A stretch of 49,504 bases of DNA from Baffinella frigidus (Eukaryota > Cryptophyceae > Cryptomonadales > Baffinellaceae), in assembly GCA_026770585.1 (NCBI GenBank), contig MU646367.1, positions 178,611 to 228,114 on the forward strand, given 5' to 3'. Position 1 is the first letter of the stretch, and each line of letters begins with the position of its first letter. The translations under genes and the position numbers were made by a program. A model generated the notes under the pieces. It was not told the DNA's origin. It saw only the letters and a list, made by a program, of their open reading frames with translations, and did no database searches. Of this stretch, positions 21,651 to 33,157 are shown piece by piece.

Positions 21651-22487
21651 AAGATTTGAATCAAGTCAATAAGCGTCGGTTGGAAGGTTTCAGGTGTACG
21701 TCTTCCCACCCTTCAAAGGTCAACTTATTTGGCAACTTACAGCCGTTTTTTTGAGCCGTCTGATCTAGAAAACGGCCATCTCATATTTTTGTAATTGTCG
21801 GAGGTCCTTGGGATTTCCCTTACGCCAAAAAAATTGAATGGCCCCAGGGCCCCTTTAAAAAAGACTTGAAACTGTAAGGGGCCCTTACAATTTTAAGTCT
21901 TTTGGTGAAGCGTAAAAACCAATCCGTGAGGTGGGCCCATCCTTCCAACGGCCGAATCAATTGATCTTTGGATGGTATTCCCAGGATAGTGTCCTCTTTC
22001 GATCTGTGTAAATACCTCCTCCAGATAAAGTTTTCCCCGGATTTACTCAGCCAGAGCTAGACACCCAAAGGGCTGCGCAGAAGTATGTCAGCATACAAGA
22101 TTTTGTGTAAACATACAAGATTTTGGGTTGACTTCGCCATCTCTTCACCACTCATGGGATTTTTCCAGGTCTGCAGGGATTTCCTACCGTAGGGCACCAC
22201 AGAATTTTTACGTATGAACTTTCGCGATTCGGCGATAAGATTGCGTTTAGAGACTGTTTTTCCCCCTTGAGGTAGTTCCGTATGTATATACGGCCGATTG
22301 TCGGTATACAACTCTTCCACTCAGATGAGTGGGCAAGTGCATTTTTTTTTTGGATGAGTCAACTCCCGGCAATTGGTACCGCAACTGGGCGAGAAGCTTT
22401 CGATTCGTGGAGCATCGTCTCTGATGAGAACATCCCGTGGAGCATCATCTCTGATGAGATCATCGCGAGGCCGCGTTTCTCCAAGAA

Positions 22488-23040
22488 TCTGGGGATAATA
22501 CCCCACGTAGGACCATCCACTCACCCTGACAGCCTCGTGAGGGGGAGTCTGGGGATATTACCCCATAGGATGACCAGAGTGACTTTACACAGGTCACGTC
22601 CACTACTAGGACATATAGGCCCACGGCACGTGCGGATCCTGTCCTCTCTTCAGTAAACGACTCTACTCCCATGGACATCATCGTCTGTGGATCGAGCACC
22701 AGCGGTTCCCTGCCGCAGAGGTTATGAGCGCCGGCATGGAGGAGTTGAGGAGATCTCCCCCTTGATGGACGTTCTTGGGCGATGAGGAGCCATGTTGGCG
22801 CCTTGTTGGCGCAGCGGGCGTGTCGGCGTCCCCCGCCCCGTCCGTGGGAACGAGGCGGGCTCAGAACCTCTGCGGCAGGGAACCGCTGGTGCTCGATCCA
22901 CAGACGATGATGTCCATGGGAGTAGAGTCGTTTACTGAAGAGAGGACAGGATCCGCACGTGCCGTGGGCCTATATGTCCTAGTAGTGGACGTGACCTGTG
23001 TAAAGTCACTCTGGTCATCCTATGGGGTAATATCCCCAGA
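22488..23040. mobile_element. Palindromic 553-bp transposable element with TSD AAGAA
   Basis: The arms 22548-22727 and 22861-23040 are almost perfect reverse complements around a spacer of about 133 bp. The ends read TCTGGGGATA...TATCCCCAGA. It is flanked by AAGAA at 22483-22487 and 23041-23045. An unoccupied relative of the target site lies at 33395-33560. There is no transposase ORF, so it is non-autonomous (MITE or foldback type). The first 60 bp at the left end are an extra, slightly diverged copy of the terminus. Confidence 0.85.
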
Positions 23041-23539
23041 AAGAAGCAGTTTGGCGGATCGCCATGGAGTCCGCCCAACGTGACTGCAGGACACCTCTCC
23101 TCCCTCAAAATCCAGCCTTCAACTGAACATTGGACTTGACCTTAAGTCGTCCACGAATGTTAGTCCTATTTCCACAAGGGTTCACCGCTGAGCACTTTTC
23201 AAGGGTCTCAACGTCAATTCCTGTCACAATTTTGAAACCCAAAAGATCCTTAGTACAACACCGCATACGAACTTACTCGTACCTAAGGTCCACAATACAA
23301 CGTACACACCCGCAATTGAGTTGTGGACCTCAATAAATCAAGGACCGCACACCCGCGTTTTTGCGGTCCTCAAGGTTTGTAAACTGTTAAACTGATCTTT
23401 GTAACGATCTCCGTCAAGCAGTAAAAATATTGATGACCAAATTTTGACCCGGTACACCGCGATATTGCCTTTTGGAAACTGTTTTGTTTAATCTTGCTTT
23501 CTTGGCTCTAAGTTGAGACGGCCACCTTTGAGATGGAAA

Positions 23540-23700
23540 GGTGATATGATCGAAAGAAAGCATGTCTTTTCTGGAGAACCAATTCCAGTGTCCGCCTATG
23601 GTGGGAATCAAAAAAACAAAACGGACCTACAGAAAAGGATAGGTGAGGCATAAAGGACCTAAAGGACCTAAAGGACCTAAAGGACCTTTCGGCACTTTCC
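23540..23700 (+). repeat. Dispersed repeat family R1 with four tandem CCTAAAGGA units
   Basis: It has the R1 order (GAAAGAAAGCATGTCTTTTC, AGAACCAATTCCAGTGTCCG, CCTATGGTGGGAATC), followed by consecutive 9-bp CCTAAAGGA units at about 23650-23692. It shows that the tail expands by tandem 9-mers. Confidence 0.9.
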
Positions 23701-23999
23701 AAGGAAGGGTCAGGTGACCGGCTCTGGCAGGGTTTGATTCAAGCCTCAAGTCATCAAGGGCGGCTGCTTATGTCTTCAGAAATCAGCACTTGTCAGCCTT
23801 TGATGAGAAGAACCGAAGAAGCGCAGAAGGTGACAGTTTTAACGTAGGTGTACGCGCCATCACTGAGCTTAGTACAAACGAGTCTTTTCTTCAGCTCCAC
23901 GGGGCCTACCTCGCACGCCTCAGAACGCCCAAGAGACGTCAGGGTCTGGACTTGGCGACTCCAGAGGGCGACAGGAAGGAAAGATAGGATTTTAAGGTT

Positions 24000-24099
24000 T
24001 GGGGTTTAGGGTTTAGGGTTTAGGGTTGAGGGTTGAGAGATCTGTATGGTTTAGGGTTCAGAGTTTAGGATTAAGGTCGAGGGTTGAGGGTTGAGGGTC

Positions 24100-24192
<93 letters not shown>

Positions 24193-24309
24193 AGGTTAAG
24201 GGTTGTAGGGTTGAGGGTTGGGGGTTGAGGGATCAGGGTTTAGGGTCCAGATTGGAGGTTTTAGGGATCAGGGTTCAGGTTTTAGGGTTTGGGGTGTAGG
24301 GTATGGTGT

Positions 24310-24341
<32 letters not shown>

Positions 24342-24655
24342 GGATTAGGTTCAGAGTCTTGGGATTGTGGTTTAGGGTTTAGGGTTTAGGATTTAGGGTT
24401 TAGGGTTCAGGTTTTAGGGTTCAGGGTTTGGGGTTTAGGGTTTTTGGTTTAGTGTTTAGGGTTCAAAGTTTAGGGTTCGGGGTTGACGGTCAACGATTTA
24501 CGGTTTACGGTTCACGTTTTACGCTTGAGGCTTTACGGTTCAAGGTTCAAGTTTCAGAGTTTAGGTTTCAGAAGTTGTGGTCGTCAAATCTTGTAGAACA
24601 CGTTACTGTGTTGTTGGGAAAACTCTCAACACCAAATACTGAACACTAAACACTC
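24000..24655 (+). repeat. Intergenic GGTTGAGGG/GGTTTAGGG array
   Basis: A block of GGTTGAGGGTT units, with about 13 almost perfect copies at 24080-24190, then GGTTTAGGG-like sequence. No exon borders it. From the strand bias in genes it would be expected to lie in a minus-strand transcript, but I find no such gene. Confidence 0.9.
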
Positions 24656-24660
24656 AACCT

Positions 24661-24820
24661 TTTGGGATATTACCCCATGTAGGATCCCGGAGTGACTTTA
24701 CCCAGGTCACATCCACTCAGTCACGTCCACTATAAGGAGATGTAAGCCCCCTCAGTGAAGCCTAACTCGCACACGATGTCTCCGTGTGTCTCTAGCGCCC
24801 GAGCGGAGCCCTTCCGCCAG
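24661..24820 (+). repeat. Truncated family P element
   Basis: It starts GGGATATTACCCCATGTAGG and continues through GTGACTTTACCCAGGTCAC to GAGCGGAGCCCTTCCGCC, matching 21391-21650. The first bases of the terminal repeat are lost where it abuts the telomere-like array. Confidence 0.8.
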
Positions 24821-25900
24821 AAAAAACCAAACCTGAAACCTAAACCCTGAAACCTGAACCGTAATCAAAACAGTGAGTTGATCAACTCATGAGTGGTGAA
24901 AGAGTTATTTGTACATACACGACACTTGGCCGTGTACATACGTGTTAGTGTTGGGGATAAGTTAATTCCCGGCGATTCGTGCCAAGATGACAGAGTGGAA
25001 TAACGTCACCTCCCTCAATTTAAGTTGACGCGCCAGGAAACGACCATTTTTAAGGTGAACAGAAAAATGGAACTTACCCAGCTTAAGCACAGAAAAATGG
25101 AACGTACCCAGCTATTTTCTGGCAAAAAAACGCCCCCCCCCAAACGCCTGTGTGTGTGTCAAGGATTGACATCGCGCTCCAATTTTTGAGAGGGTTTTTG
25201 TTCTTCTCAAAAGGAGTGCGGTAAAATTTTGGCCGAAATGCAATTGGACCCTCCATAAATTGGACTCTCTAATTGGACTTCAGTGAAATTGGACCTTCCC
25301 CCTAGGGTACCGTATAACAAAAAGTATAAATGAAATTTGTATAAGGGTATCGATAGGACATACACCAACTCAGAAGAAATTCGATCCAGTTCAAACAGCT
25401 CAAATCGGTTCAAGATTTGTAAACATGTGATTTTTGAGTTTTCTGAGGCAAAATCACCGAAAAACGACAGGTCCCGCCCGGGGCCGATTTTTGCGACTTG
25501 TTGCAGAGCTCTGAGAATTTGAATCTAGTAGAATTGGAACCGAGCGCGTTTAAACTGTCAAAATACACCGCCCAGAGACTGTTAACATTTTATTAAAATA
25601 TACTCACACACATGGACACACACGGACAGACACACCCACACTCTCTCACACACATACATCCTGTGAAAGCCTTGACGCCCTCGGACACATAAGTCTCCTC
25701 GACACTTCCAGTGACCCAGCCCAAGGCCTTCCCCGTCACATTAAATTTAAATTACCGTTGCAACTACTACATGTCCTCACTCGTCGTTCACCACCCTAAC
25801 AGTCAACACGTCTGCCCCGACTTCGGACAGACTTGTCGTCGGCTCTGACCCCCCCCCCCCAACCCTCCGAATCTATTCTCTTTGAGAGGCAGGCGGCGTC
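24821..25900. other. AT-rich intergenic stretch without recognised gene
   Basis: I see no exon, RNA gene or long frame. At 25012-25060 there is a motif (AAGTTGAC, CGCC, then GACCATTTT) resembling 33297-33335 and weaker ones at 21257 and 23511. CACACA-rich sequence runs at 25595-25655. Confidence 0.5.
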
Positions 25901-25901
25901 T

Positions 25902-26026
25902 GTACAGGGGCACCTCGCTCATAACAAACTGCCCCCCCCCCCTAGGGCCACCATAGGCGCCTAGGCATATGCCTACTGTAGGATCCTATGGGGAGGCACT
26001 TTCTTATGAGCGAGGTACCCCTGTAC
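25902..26026. mobile_element. Hairpin MITE-like element (family H), copy 1
   Basis: A 125-bp near-palindrome. GTACAGGGGCACCTCGCTCA at the left end pairs with TGAGCGAGGTACCCCTGTAC at the right. The inside contains CCCCTAGG and CCTATGGGG-type complementary blocks. The same design occurs at about 35570-35694 and 44811-44920. No ORF. Confidence 0.85.
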
Positions 26027-26082
26027 AATCCGATCAGAAGCCAGACACGGCGACCTGCACGGGCGGGAACACCGATGTCCTT

Positions 26083-26175
26083 TAGGTCCTTGAGGTGCTT
26101 CGAGCTCCCAACATAGGCAGACACTGGAGCTGGTTCTGCAGAAAGGCCAGGCTTCCTTTCGATGCAAAAATCAGA
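26083..26175 (-). repeat. Dispersed repeat family R1, abutting the stop of the GCC/RCC1 gene
   Basis: It reads GTCCTTTAGGTCCTTGAGGT, then GCTCCCAACATAGGCAGACA and GCAGAAAGGCC on the plus strand. It touches the stop codon at 26171-26173, so the last residues of that gene may derive from the repeat border. Confidence 0.8.
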
Positions 26176-29100
26176 AGCATGAATGATACCAATCCCCAGC
26201 ATGTCTACCGGCTTGATACCAGATACACAGAAACTGTAAGCAATCAACGCATTCTCTCAAAACTCGAAAAGGGGGGGTCATGGTGGCCCTTGCAGCATCC
26301 AAGACCCTCAGCATAACCTGTTTCCCGGGACTGGAGGCATCAAGAACCTCTTGAATTGCCGCACCCTGTTCGAACTCGGACAAGCAACGGCCCCAACGGT
26401 ACTGTGCATCGTGCGTGGTCCAACGCAAGGCTCTCAGCTCTCCTGGGCCCTCCTGAGGATACGTGCTCGGTGTCTGCCTATATCGGAAATCCGAAGATCC
26501 CAAAGTGTCTCAACACGGGGCACCGATAAGAGGCACCTGACCCTATCTGGCAATGCAGACTGCGCGACTCGAGAGTGGATGACAGCCCTGCGAGGTGTTA
26601 CCGGTGTGAGGCTGTTGGTGTTGGTGCCGGTGCCCAGCTGACCGAAGCCGTTCAAGCCCCAGCACTTGATCGAGCCGCCGACCTGCTCATCACTCACTCG
26701 TCAGGTCGCTCCACCCGTGTGCGCACCCATGAAGACGCTAGCCCTGTCATCAAGCGGAGTGCAACCCTGTATCTCCCTCCTGGGCAGAGCACAGCAATGC
26801 GCCTCGGTATCTACGTCTACAAACAAAATCCCCACCCCTCGGGGAACCCATCTCTCGCGCCACGCCAGCTGTCCCCTCGCCAATGCCCTCACAGGAGCAC
26901 CCACACTCTGTCTCTCCCTCCGACCCCTGCCCCCTAGGCGCTGCCCGCGTCCCCTCCCGCCCCTGCCCTGCACCCAGCCCTCCCTCTCGACCATGCTAGC
27001 GCTATCACCAGCATGGTGCATGAATGATAGTAACCAGCAGCGACCGCCACGGCTTTCCCGCCCAGGGTCACGGTCACCTGCCCGCCCACCAACAATGCCA
27101 CGTCAGCAACTTGCACCCTGCGAGTTGGCGCCAGAATGCAGACAGCGCGGGCATCGCGGTCTGCGCGACCCGAGCGTGAATGGTGGCTCTAAGGGGTCTA
27201 CCGGTGTGAGACGAGTCGTGGTGGTGCCGTCGCCCAGCTGGCCGTCGTTGTTGTAGCCCCAGCACTTGAGCGAGCCGCCAACCTGCTCATCACTCACTCT
27301 TCAGCTGATCTGCTGCCGATGCCCACTGATATCTTCTTCCTCGATCGCTCCACCCGTATGAGTACCCAGGAAGATGGTGAGCTCTGTCACCAAGCGGGGC
27401 GCGGGGGTCAAGGCAACCCATTATCCTCCCGGGCAAAAACAGCCATGCGCCTCAGCATCCCACGCCAGGTCATAAGTCGATTCTTCATTTTTACTGCACG
27501 ATCTTCAAGTAAAGTTGATTCTACCCGGGAAACACTCCAAACCTGTTGGGAATTGGAGCTGTTTGCCGCCGCAATAATGTTTTTCAATAATAATGTGCAA
27601 CAGGATAAGCCATCTATTGCGAACGAGTGTGCATGAAAATCCTACTTCTACCTTGGCGTGGTGCGTCTAAAAACAAAAATCTCCACCACGCGGGCATCCA
27701 TCTCTCGCTCCACGCCAGCTGCCCCCTCGCCAATGCCCTCACAGTAGCACCCACAATTTGTCTCTCCCTCCGACCCCTGCCCCCTAGGCGCTGCCCGCGT
27801 CCCCTCCCGCCGCTACCCTGCACCCGACTCCCTCGACCATGCTACCCCTGTCACCAGCACGGCGCACGTGTGATGATAACCCACAGAGACCGCCACGGCA
27901 TTCCCGCCCAGGGTCACGGTGACCTGCCCACCCACCCACCAAAAGCCCCATCAGCCATTTGATCACTGAGGTCTGGCGCTGGCGTGCAGGCATCGCGGTC
28001 TGCGGGTCTCGAGTGTGAAAGACGGTCCTCGGGGTTCTACCGGTGTGAGACGAGTCGTGGTGGTGCCGTCGCCCATCTGGCCGAAGCCGTTATACCCCCA
28101 GCACTTGAGCGCGCCGCCAACCTGCTCATCCAAGGGCGCGGGGGTCAAGGCACCCCTTATGTCCCTCCGACCCCTGCCCCCTAGACGCTGCCCGCATTCC
28201 CTCCCACCCCTGCACTGCATCCGACCCCCCCCCTCGACCGTGCTAGCCCAGTCACCAGGACGGCGCACGTATGGAGAACACCAGCAGCGACAGACACGGC
28301 ATTCCCACCGCCCAGGTTAACGATCACCTGCCCACCCACCACCAAACCGCAACATCACCAATCCGCACGCTCAGATCTGGTGCTAGCGTGCAGGCATCGC
28401 GGTCTGCAGGTCTCGAGAGTGGATGACGGTCCGCGGGGTTGTACCGGTCTGTAACGAGTGATGGTGGTGTCGTCGCCCACCTGGCCTCTGTTGTTTCTGC
28501 CCCAGCAGTTGAGCGAGCCGTCAACCTGCTCATATCACTCAACTCTTCAGAGCCTGCTCTGCTGCCGATGGCCACTGCCATCTGAATCCTGCCCCCCCCT
28601 AGGCGCTGCCCGCGTCCCCTCCTGCCCCTGCCCTGCACCCGACCTCCCCTCTCGACCGTGCTACCCCGCTCACCAGGACGGCGCACGTGTGATACGGACC
28701 GGCAGAAACCGCCACGGCAGTCAGCGACATGTGGACCTGCCCACCCACCAACCAAAAGCCCCATCAGCCACTCGCACACTCAGATCTGGCGCCAGCGGCA
28801 TCGCGGTCGGTGGGATGCGAAAGTGAATGACGGCCCGAAGGAGTGTTACCGGAGAGAGGGAGCCGTCCGAGATGGTGCCGTCAGCCAGCTGGCCTTCGTC
28901 GTTGATGCCCCAGCACTTGAGCGCGCCGCCATCCTGCTCATCACTCACTCTTCATCGCCTGCTCTGCCGATGCCCACTGATATTTTCTCCCTCGGTCGTT
29001 CCACCCGTATGCGTACCCAGGAAGACGCTGAGCTCTGGCACAAAGCGGGGCGACGGGGTCAAGGCAATCCCCACAACCTCCCGGGAAAAGCACAGCCATG

Positions 29101-32100
29101 CGCCTCAGCAGCTACGTCTAAAAACAAATCTCCGCCCCTCCATGTCTCGCTCCACGCCAGCAGCCCCCTCGCCAATGCCCTCACAGCACCCACGCCGTGT
29201 CTCTCCCTCCGAACCCTGCCCCCTAGGCGCTGCCCGCGTCCCCATCCCGCCCCTGCCCTGCACCCGACCCTGCCCCCCTCGACCGTACTAGCCCTGTCAC
29301 CAGCACGGCGCAAGAATGAAGAGTGCCCGTAGCGACCGCCACGGCAGTCCCGCCCAGGGTCACGTTGACCTGCAAACAGACCAACACAACACCACATCAG
29401 GCATTCGATCGCTGAGATGTGGTGCTAGCGTGCAGACTCCCGGTCTGCGCGACCCGCGCGTGAATGGTGGCCCTGAGGAGTGTTACCGGCGTGAGGCCAT
29501 TGAAGGTGGAGTCGTCGCCCAGCTGGCCGTAGTCGTTGCTGCCCCAGCACTTGAGGGAGCCGTCATCCTGCTCATCACACCACTCGTCAGTGCCTGCTCT
29601 GCTGCCGATGCCCACTCATATCTGCGCACTCGGTCGCTCCACCAGAATGAGTACCCTGGAAGACGCTAGCCCTGTCATCAAGCGGGGCGCGGGGGTCAAA
29701 ACAACCCCCGCACCCTCCCGGACAGAGCACAGTCATGCGCCCATTATCTACGTCTACACACAAAATCCCCGCCCCCCCGGCATGCATGTCTCGGTCCACA
29801 CCAGCTGCCCCCTCGGCGTTTCTCTCACAACACCCGCTGCCCGCGTCCCCTCCTGCCCCTGCCCTGCCCCCGACCCTCTCCCCTTCAACGCGCTACCCCA
29901 CTCACCAGCACTGCGCAGACATGTTCCGTACCAGCAGAGACCGCCACGGCATTCCCGCCCAGGGCAACGCTGACCTGCCCACCCACCAACAAAAAGCCAC
30001 ATCAGCAACTTAACCGCTGAGAGCTGGTGCTAGCGTGAAGACATCGCGGTCTGCGCGACTCGAGAGTGAAGGACGGCCTGGAGGGTTCTACCGGTGAGTA
30101 ACGACTCGTGGTGGTGCCGTCGCCCAGCTGACCGACGTTGTTGTAGCCCCAGCATTTGAGCGAGATCCCGCCGCAAGAATGTGAGCCCCGTGTAGTAATC
30201 AAAGCCGGGAAGCAGTAGCTCGCCGGCGTACCCGTGAAGGTTGTTGCGCCGTCCCGGCAGCTGGTACACGCCGCAAAGCCGATCGTGTCTTTGTAGCTCC
30301 CGACCCCGCACGCCGTGCAGACCCCCGCACCCGTCGCGTCCCCCGTGTACCCCGGAATGCAGGTGCAGTTTCCCACCGCCGTGCTCGCCAGTGCCGAGGT
30401 CGCACCGATCCCACAACTCGAGCACGCTGCCGAACCCTGCGCATCCTTGTAGTCCCCGACACCGCACGCCGAGCAGCCCGCCCCGCCCGACGTGAACCCC
30501 GTGTATCCCGCCAAACAGACACACGCGCTCTCCGCTGTGCTGCCCATCGCAGCAGTCGTACCGACGCCACAGCTGGTGCACGCCGCCGAACCCATCCTGC
30601 TTTTGTGACTCCCTGAAGGGCACGCCGTGCAGCCGCTCTCTTGATCCCCCGTGTACCCCACAGGACACGCAACGAAGATGCAGGCGCTCAGCCCCGTACT
30701 CCCCTCCGCAGAGGTATACCCGACAGAGCACGTTGTGCAAGCCACCGAACCTGCCGTGTCTTTGAAGCTCGCGACCCCGCAAACCGTGCAGGACCGCCCG
30801 CCCGACGCGTCCCCCGTGTACCCCGCCGGACAGATGCAGTTTTCCACCGCCGTGCTCCCCGCCGCCGAGGTTGCACCGATCCCACAACTCCTGCACGCCG
30901 CCGAGCCCACAGCGTCCTTGTAGCTCCCGACACCGCACGCCGTGCAGCCCCCCCCCCGCGACGCGTCCCCCGAATACCCCACACGACAGATGCAACTTTC
31001 CACCGCCGTGCTCGCCACTGCCGAAGTCGCATTGCTCCCACAACTCCTGCATGCCGCCGAGCCGGCAGCATCCTTGTAGCTCCCGACATCGCACGCCGTG
31101 CAATCCCCCCCGCCAGACGCGAACCCCTTGTATCCCGCCGGACAGATACAGTCGATCAGCGCTGTGCTCCCCAGCGCAGAGATCGCACCGACGCCGCAGC
31201 TGGTGCACGCAGCCGCACCAGTCGTGTTTTTGTGACTCCCTGAAGGGCACGCCGTGCAGCCTTTCCCTTGATCCCCCGTGTACCCCAGAGGACACGTAAC
31301 GAAGATGCAGGCGTTCAGCGCCGTGCTCCCCACCGCAGAGTAATACCCGACAGAGCACGTTGTGCACGCCGCCGAGCCCGCAGCATCCTTGTAGCTCCCG
31401 ACCCCACACGCCGTGCAGCCCCCCCCGCTCGACGCGTTCCCAATATAACCCGCCGGGCAGATGCAGTTTCCAACCGCCGTTCTCGCCCCCTCCGAGGTCG
31501 CATCGATCCCACAGCTCGTGCACGCCACCGAGCCCGCAGCATCCTTGTAGCTCCCCACACCGCAAGCCGTGCAGCCGTTCAACTCATCCCCCGTATACCC
31601 CACGGGGCAGACACGGAAGAAACAGTCGCTGGCCGCCGTGCTCCCGACCGCCGAGGAGAACCCGACAGCGCACGCCGAGCAGGCCGACGAGCCCGCAGCA
31701 TCCGCGTAGCTCCCAACTGCACAGAGATTGCAGCCGCCGACCCCCGCAAAGCTACCCTTGGGACACAACACTGCAGGGAGGCCGCGCTTCGCCAGCTCAG
31801 TGGAGAGAGTCGCTGTGCTCAGCGAAGCGTGCGGCGAATCTTCGGCGCGGAATCTCACGTTGATGCTCGCAGCCAGAAGCAGCCGGCGCCCCCCCGAGGA
31901 ATCGGTGATGTTCAGGATAGCCACCTTGGCAGCATCGGTCTCCGCAGCGGCTGCAACCGCCTCTCTGAAAGTGGTCTGCTTTACCTCGGGGAACTCCGCG
32001 CTAGAGAGAGGAAGATCGGCCTCCATCTCGATGGTGTACAGCATGTGGGGCGAGGGTGTGCCGCTCAACCACAGCGCGATTCCCAGCGCGATTCCCGCCG

Positions 32101-32882
32101 CGATCAATGGAATCACCAGCCAGAGAGCCTTCTTCCAGTTCGTGTTGGGGTAGAGGCGAGCGAAGCACGGTGTGCAGACGTTTTCCTGCATGCGCCCGGG
32201 TTCCAGGTTCAGGGTCTAGGGGAAAATCTGTGAACAGCTACATGTTACTCAAAGAAAATCAACGATTGGAATCGGAATCGCGCGGCATCGGGTCTCACTA
32301 GTTCCCGCCAGCCATCAGTCAAAAACTCCCCTCTCGCTGCGATGACAACCCACATGCTCGCTCACCCACCGCCACGTATGAACAACGCCGGCTGGTCTTG
32401 CGCTGCGCAGGGGAGCGCACCTTGTGCGCCCACGCGTTCTTCGATGCCGGTTGTGACGAATAGCCCGAGAGGATATTGGCCGGCGGTCCAGGAGCGCCTT
32501 TGATCGGCGCCGGTTTCGTCGGCGGAAGAGGAGGCCTGTACCTCCTCTTCCTCTTCAACTTATCCAGGCCCGCCTTTGCCCGAGCGTCCGCCCGCTTCGC
32601 CGTCTCTTCCTTCTCGCTCTCACTTTGCTCCCCCAATTCCATCATCGTGAGGTCCTTTAGGTCCTGCAGGTCCTTGAGGTAGAGGGCCCTGAATTCCAGG
32701 TTCGGGGGGGGTGGAGGCTCGGCTCTCGCGTCCCGCGGCGCAGCCCAGAGAGAGGGCTCTGCAACGATCTGCGCGACGGGAGGAGGAGCCCACGCTGAAC
32801 GCTTGACCAGCTCGACCCACAGTTGCCCTTTTGCGTGTTTACTTGCGGCCGCCCGACGAAGATCATCTCGGTGCGACCCCAT
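26171..32882 (-). CDS. Membrane-anchored GCC2/GCC3-RCC1 repeat protein
   Basis: Exons: 32421-32882, 30092-32185, then pairs 29906-29974, 29487-29567, 29301-29369, 28850-28933, 28674-28736, 28445-28525, 28256-28327, 28041-28121, 27855-27923, 27202-27282, 27009-27077, 26602-26682 and last exon 26171-26452. All are in phase, giving about 1,245 residues. Order: a charged tail of about 154 residues, a membrane anchor ([19 protein letters not shown]), a spacer, ten modules of about 50 residues with [18 protein letters not shown]-like cores (GCC2/GCC3, ephrin-receptor-like), then RCC1 repeats ([16 protein letters not shown] / [18 protein letters not shown]). Topology suggests a surface protein with an extracellular Cys-rich and beta-propeller region; the ligand is unknown. 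The ATG at 32191 overlaps a good acceptor, so the start could be there. I prefer 32882, since phases match across intron 32186-32420. The last exon lacks the second RCC1 half and is less certain. Confidence 0.75.
26602..30165 (-). repeat. Tandem array of RCC1 exon-intron units
   Basis: Each unit has an 81-bp exon ([20 protein letters not shown]...LTP), a phase-0 intron, a 63-72-bp exon (VTVTLGGxAVAVSAG..HTCAVL) and a longer phase-0 intron. The introns are homologous too, sharing CCCCTAGGCGCTGCCCGCGT and CTCGACCGTGCTA. Unit spacing is about 400-850 bp, so whole genomic segments were duplicated. One unit has an 84-bp first exon. Confidence 0.9.
27470..27655. other. AT-rich insertion in one RCC1-unit intron
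   Basis: This stretch of about 190 bp has no counterpart in the other RCC1 introns and is much AT-richer than its surroundings. It explains why that unit is the longest of the array. No terminal repeats or ORF are seen. Confidence 0.6.
32646..32690 (-). repeat. CCTAAAGGA-type repeat inside a coding exon
   Basis: On the minus strand this reads as AAGGACCTGCAGGACCTAAA-type 9-mers that encode [13 protein letters not shown] in the predicted cytoplasmic tail of the GCC/RCC1 protein. The repeat matches the tail of dispersed family R1. Confidence 0.7.
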
Positions 32883-33157
32883 CGAGCCCCCTGCAGCCCA
32901 CACACAGGGGTTGCTCTGTAAACACTGTGCCGGATCCAGACCCTGGAGCAGGTGCCAAGCGCTTGCAACTACACCACACCAAAACATCCATTCCGCTGGC
33001 TTCACCGACAGGTTCAGGGCTTGCGTTCGAGCCCTGGCTGCGATGTTCAGGGCTACACATGGGCCAATGGAGGGTGGAGGGCGGGACAACACCTTTGAGC
33101 AGCAAATGAACGTGATTGTAGTTCACTGCAACCGGTTATAGCTTCTGACACAGCGCG

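Noticed and set aside
26602-30165. CRISPR-like regular repeats
   Set aside because: The regular units are RCC1 exons and homologous introns of a eukaryotic gene, with no short direct repeats and unique spacers.
32185-32191. ATG at 32191 as the certain start of the GCC/RCC1 protein
   Set aside because: GCATGCAG is also a good acceptor, and a phase-matching exon with its own ATG lies upstream; kept only as an alternative.
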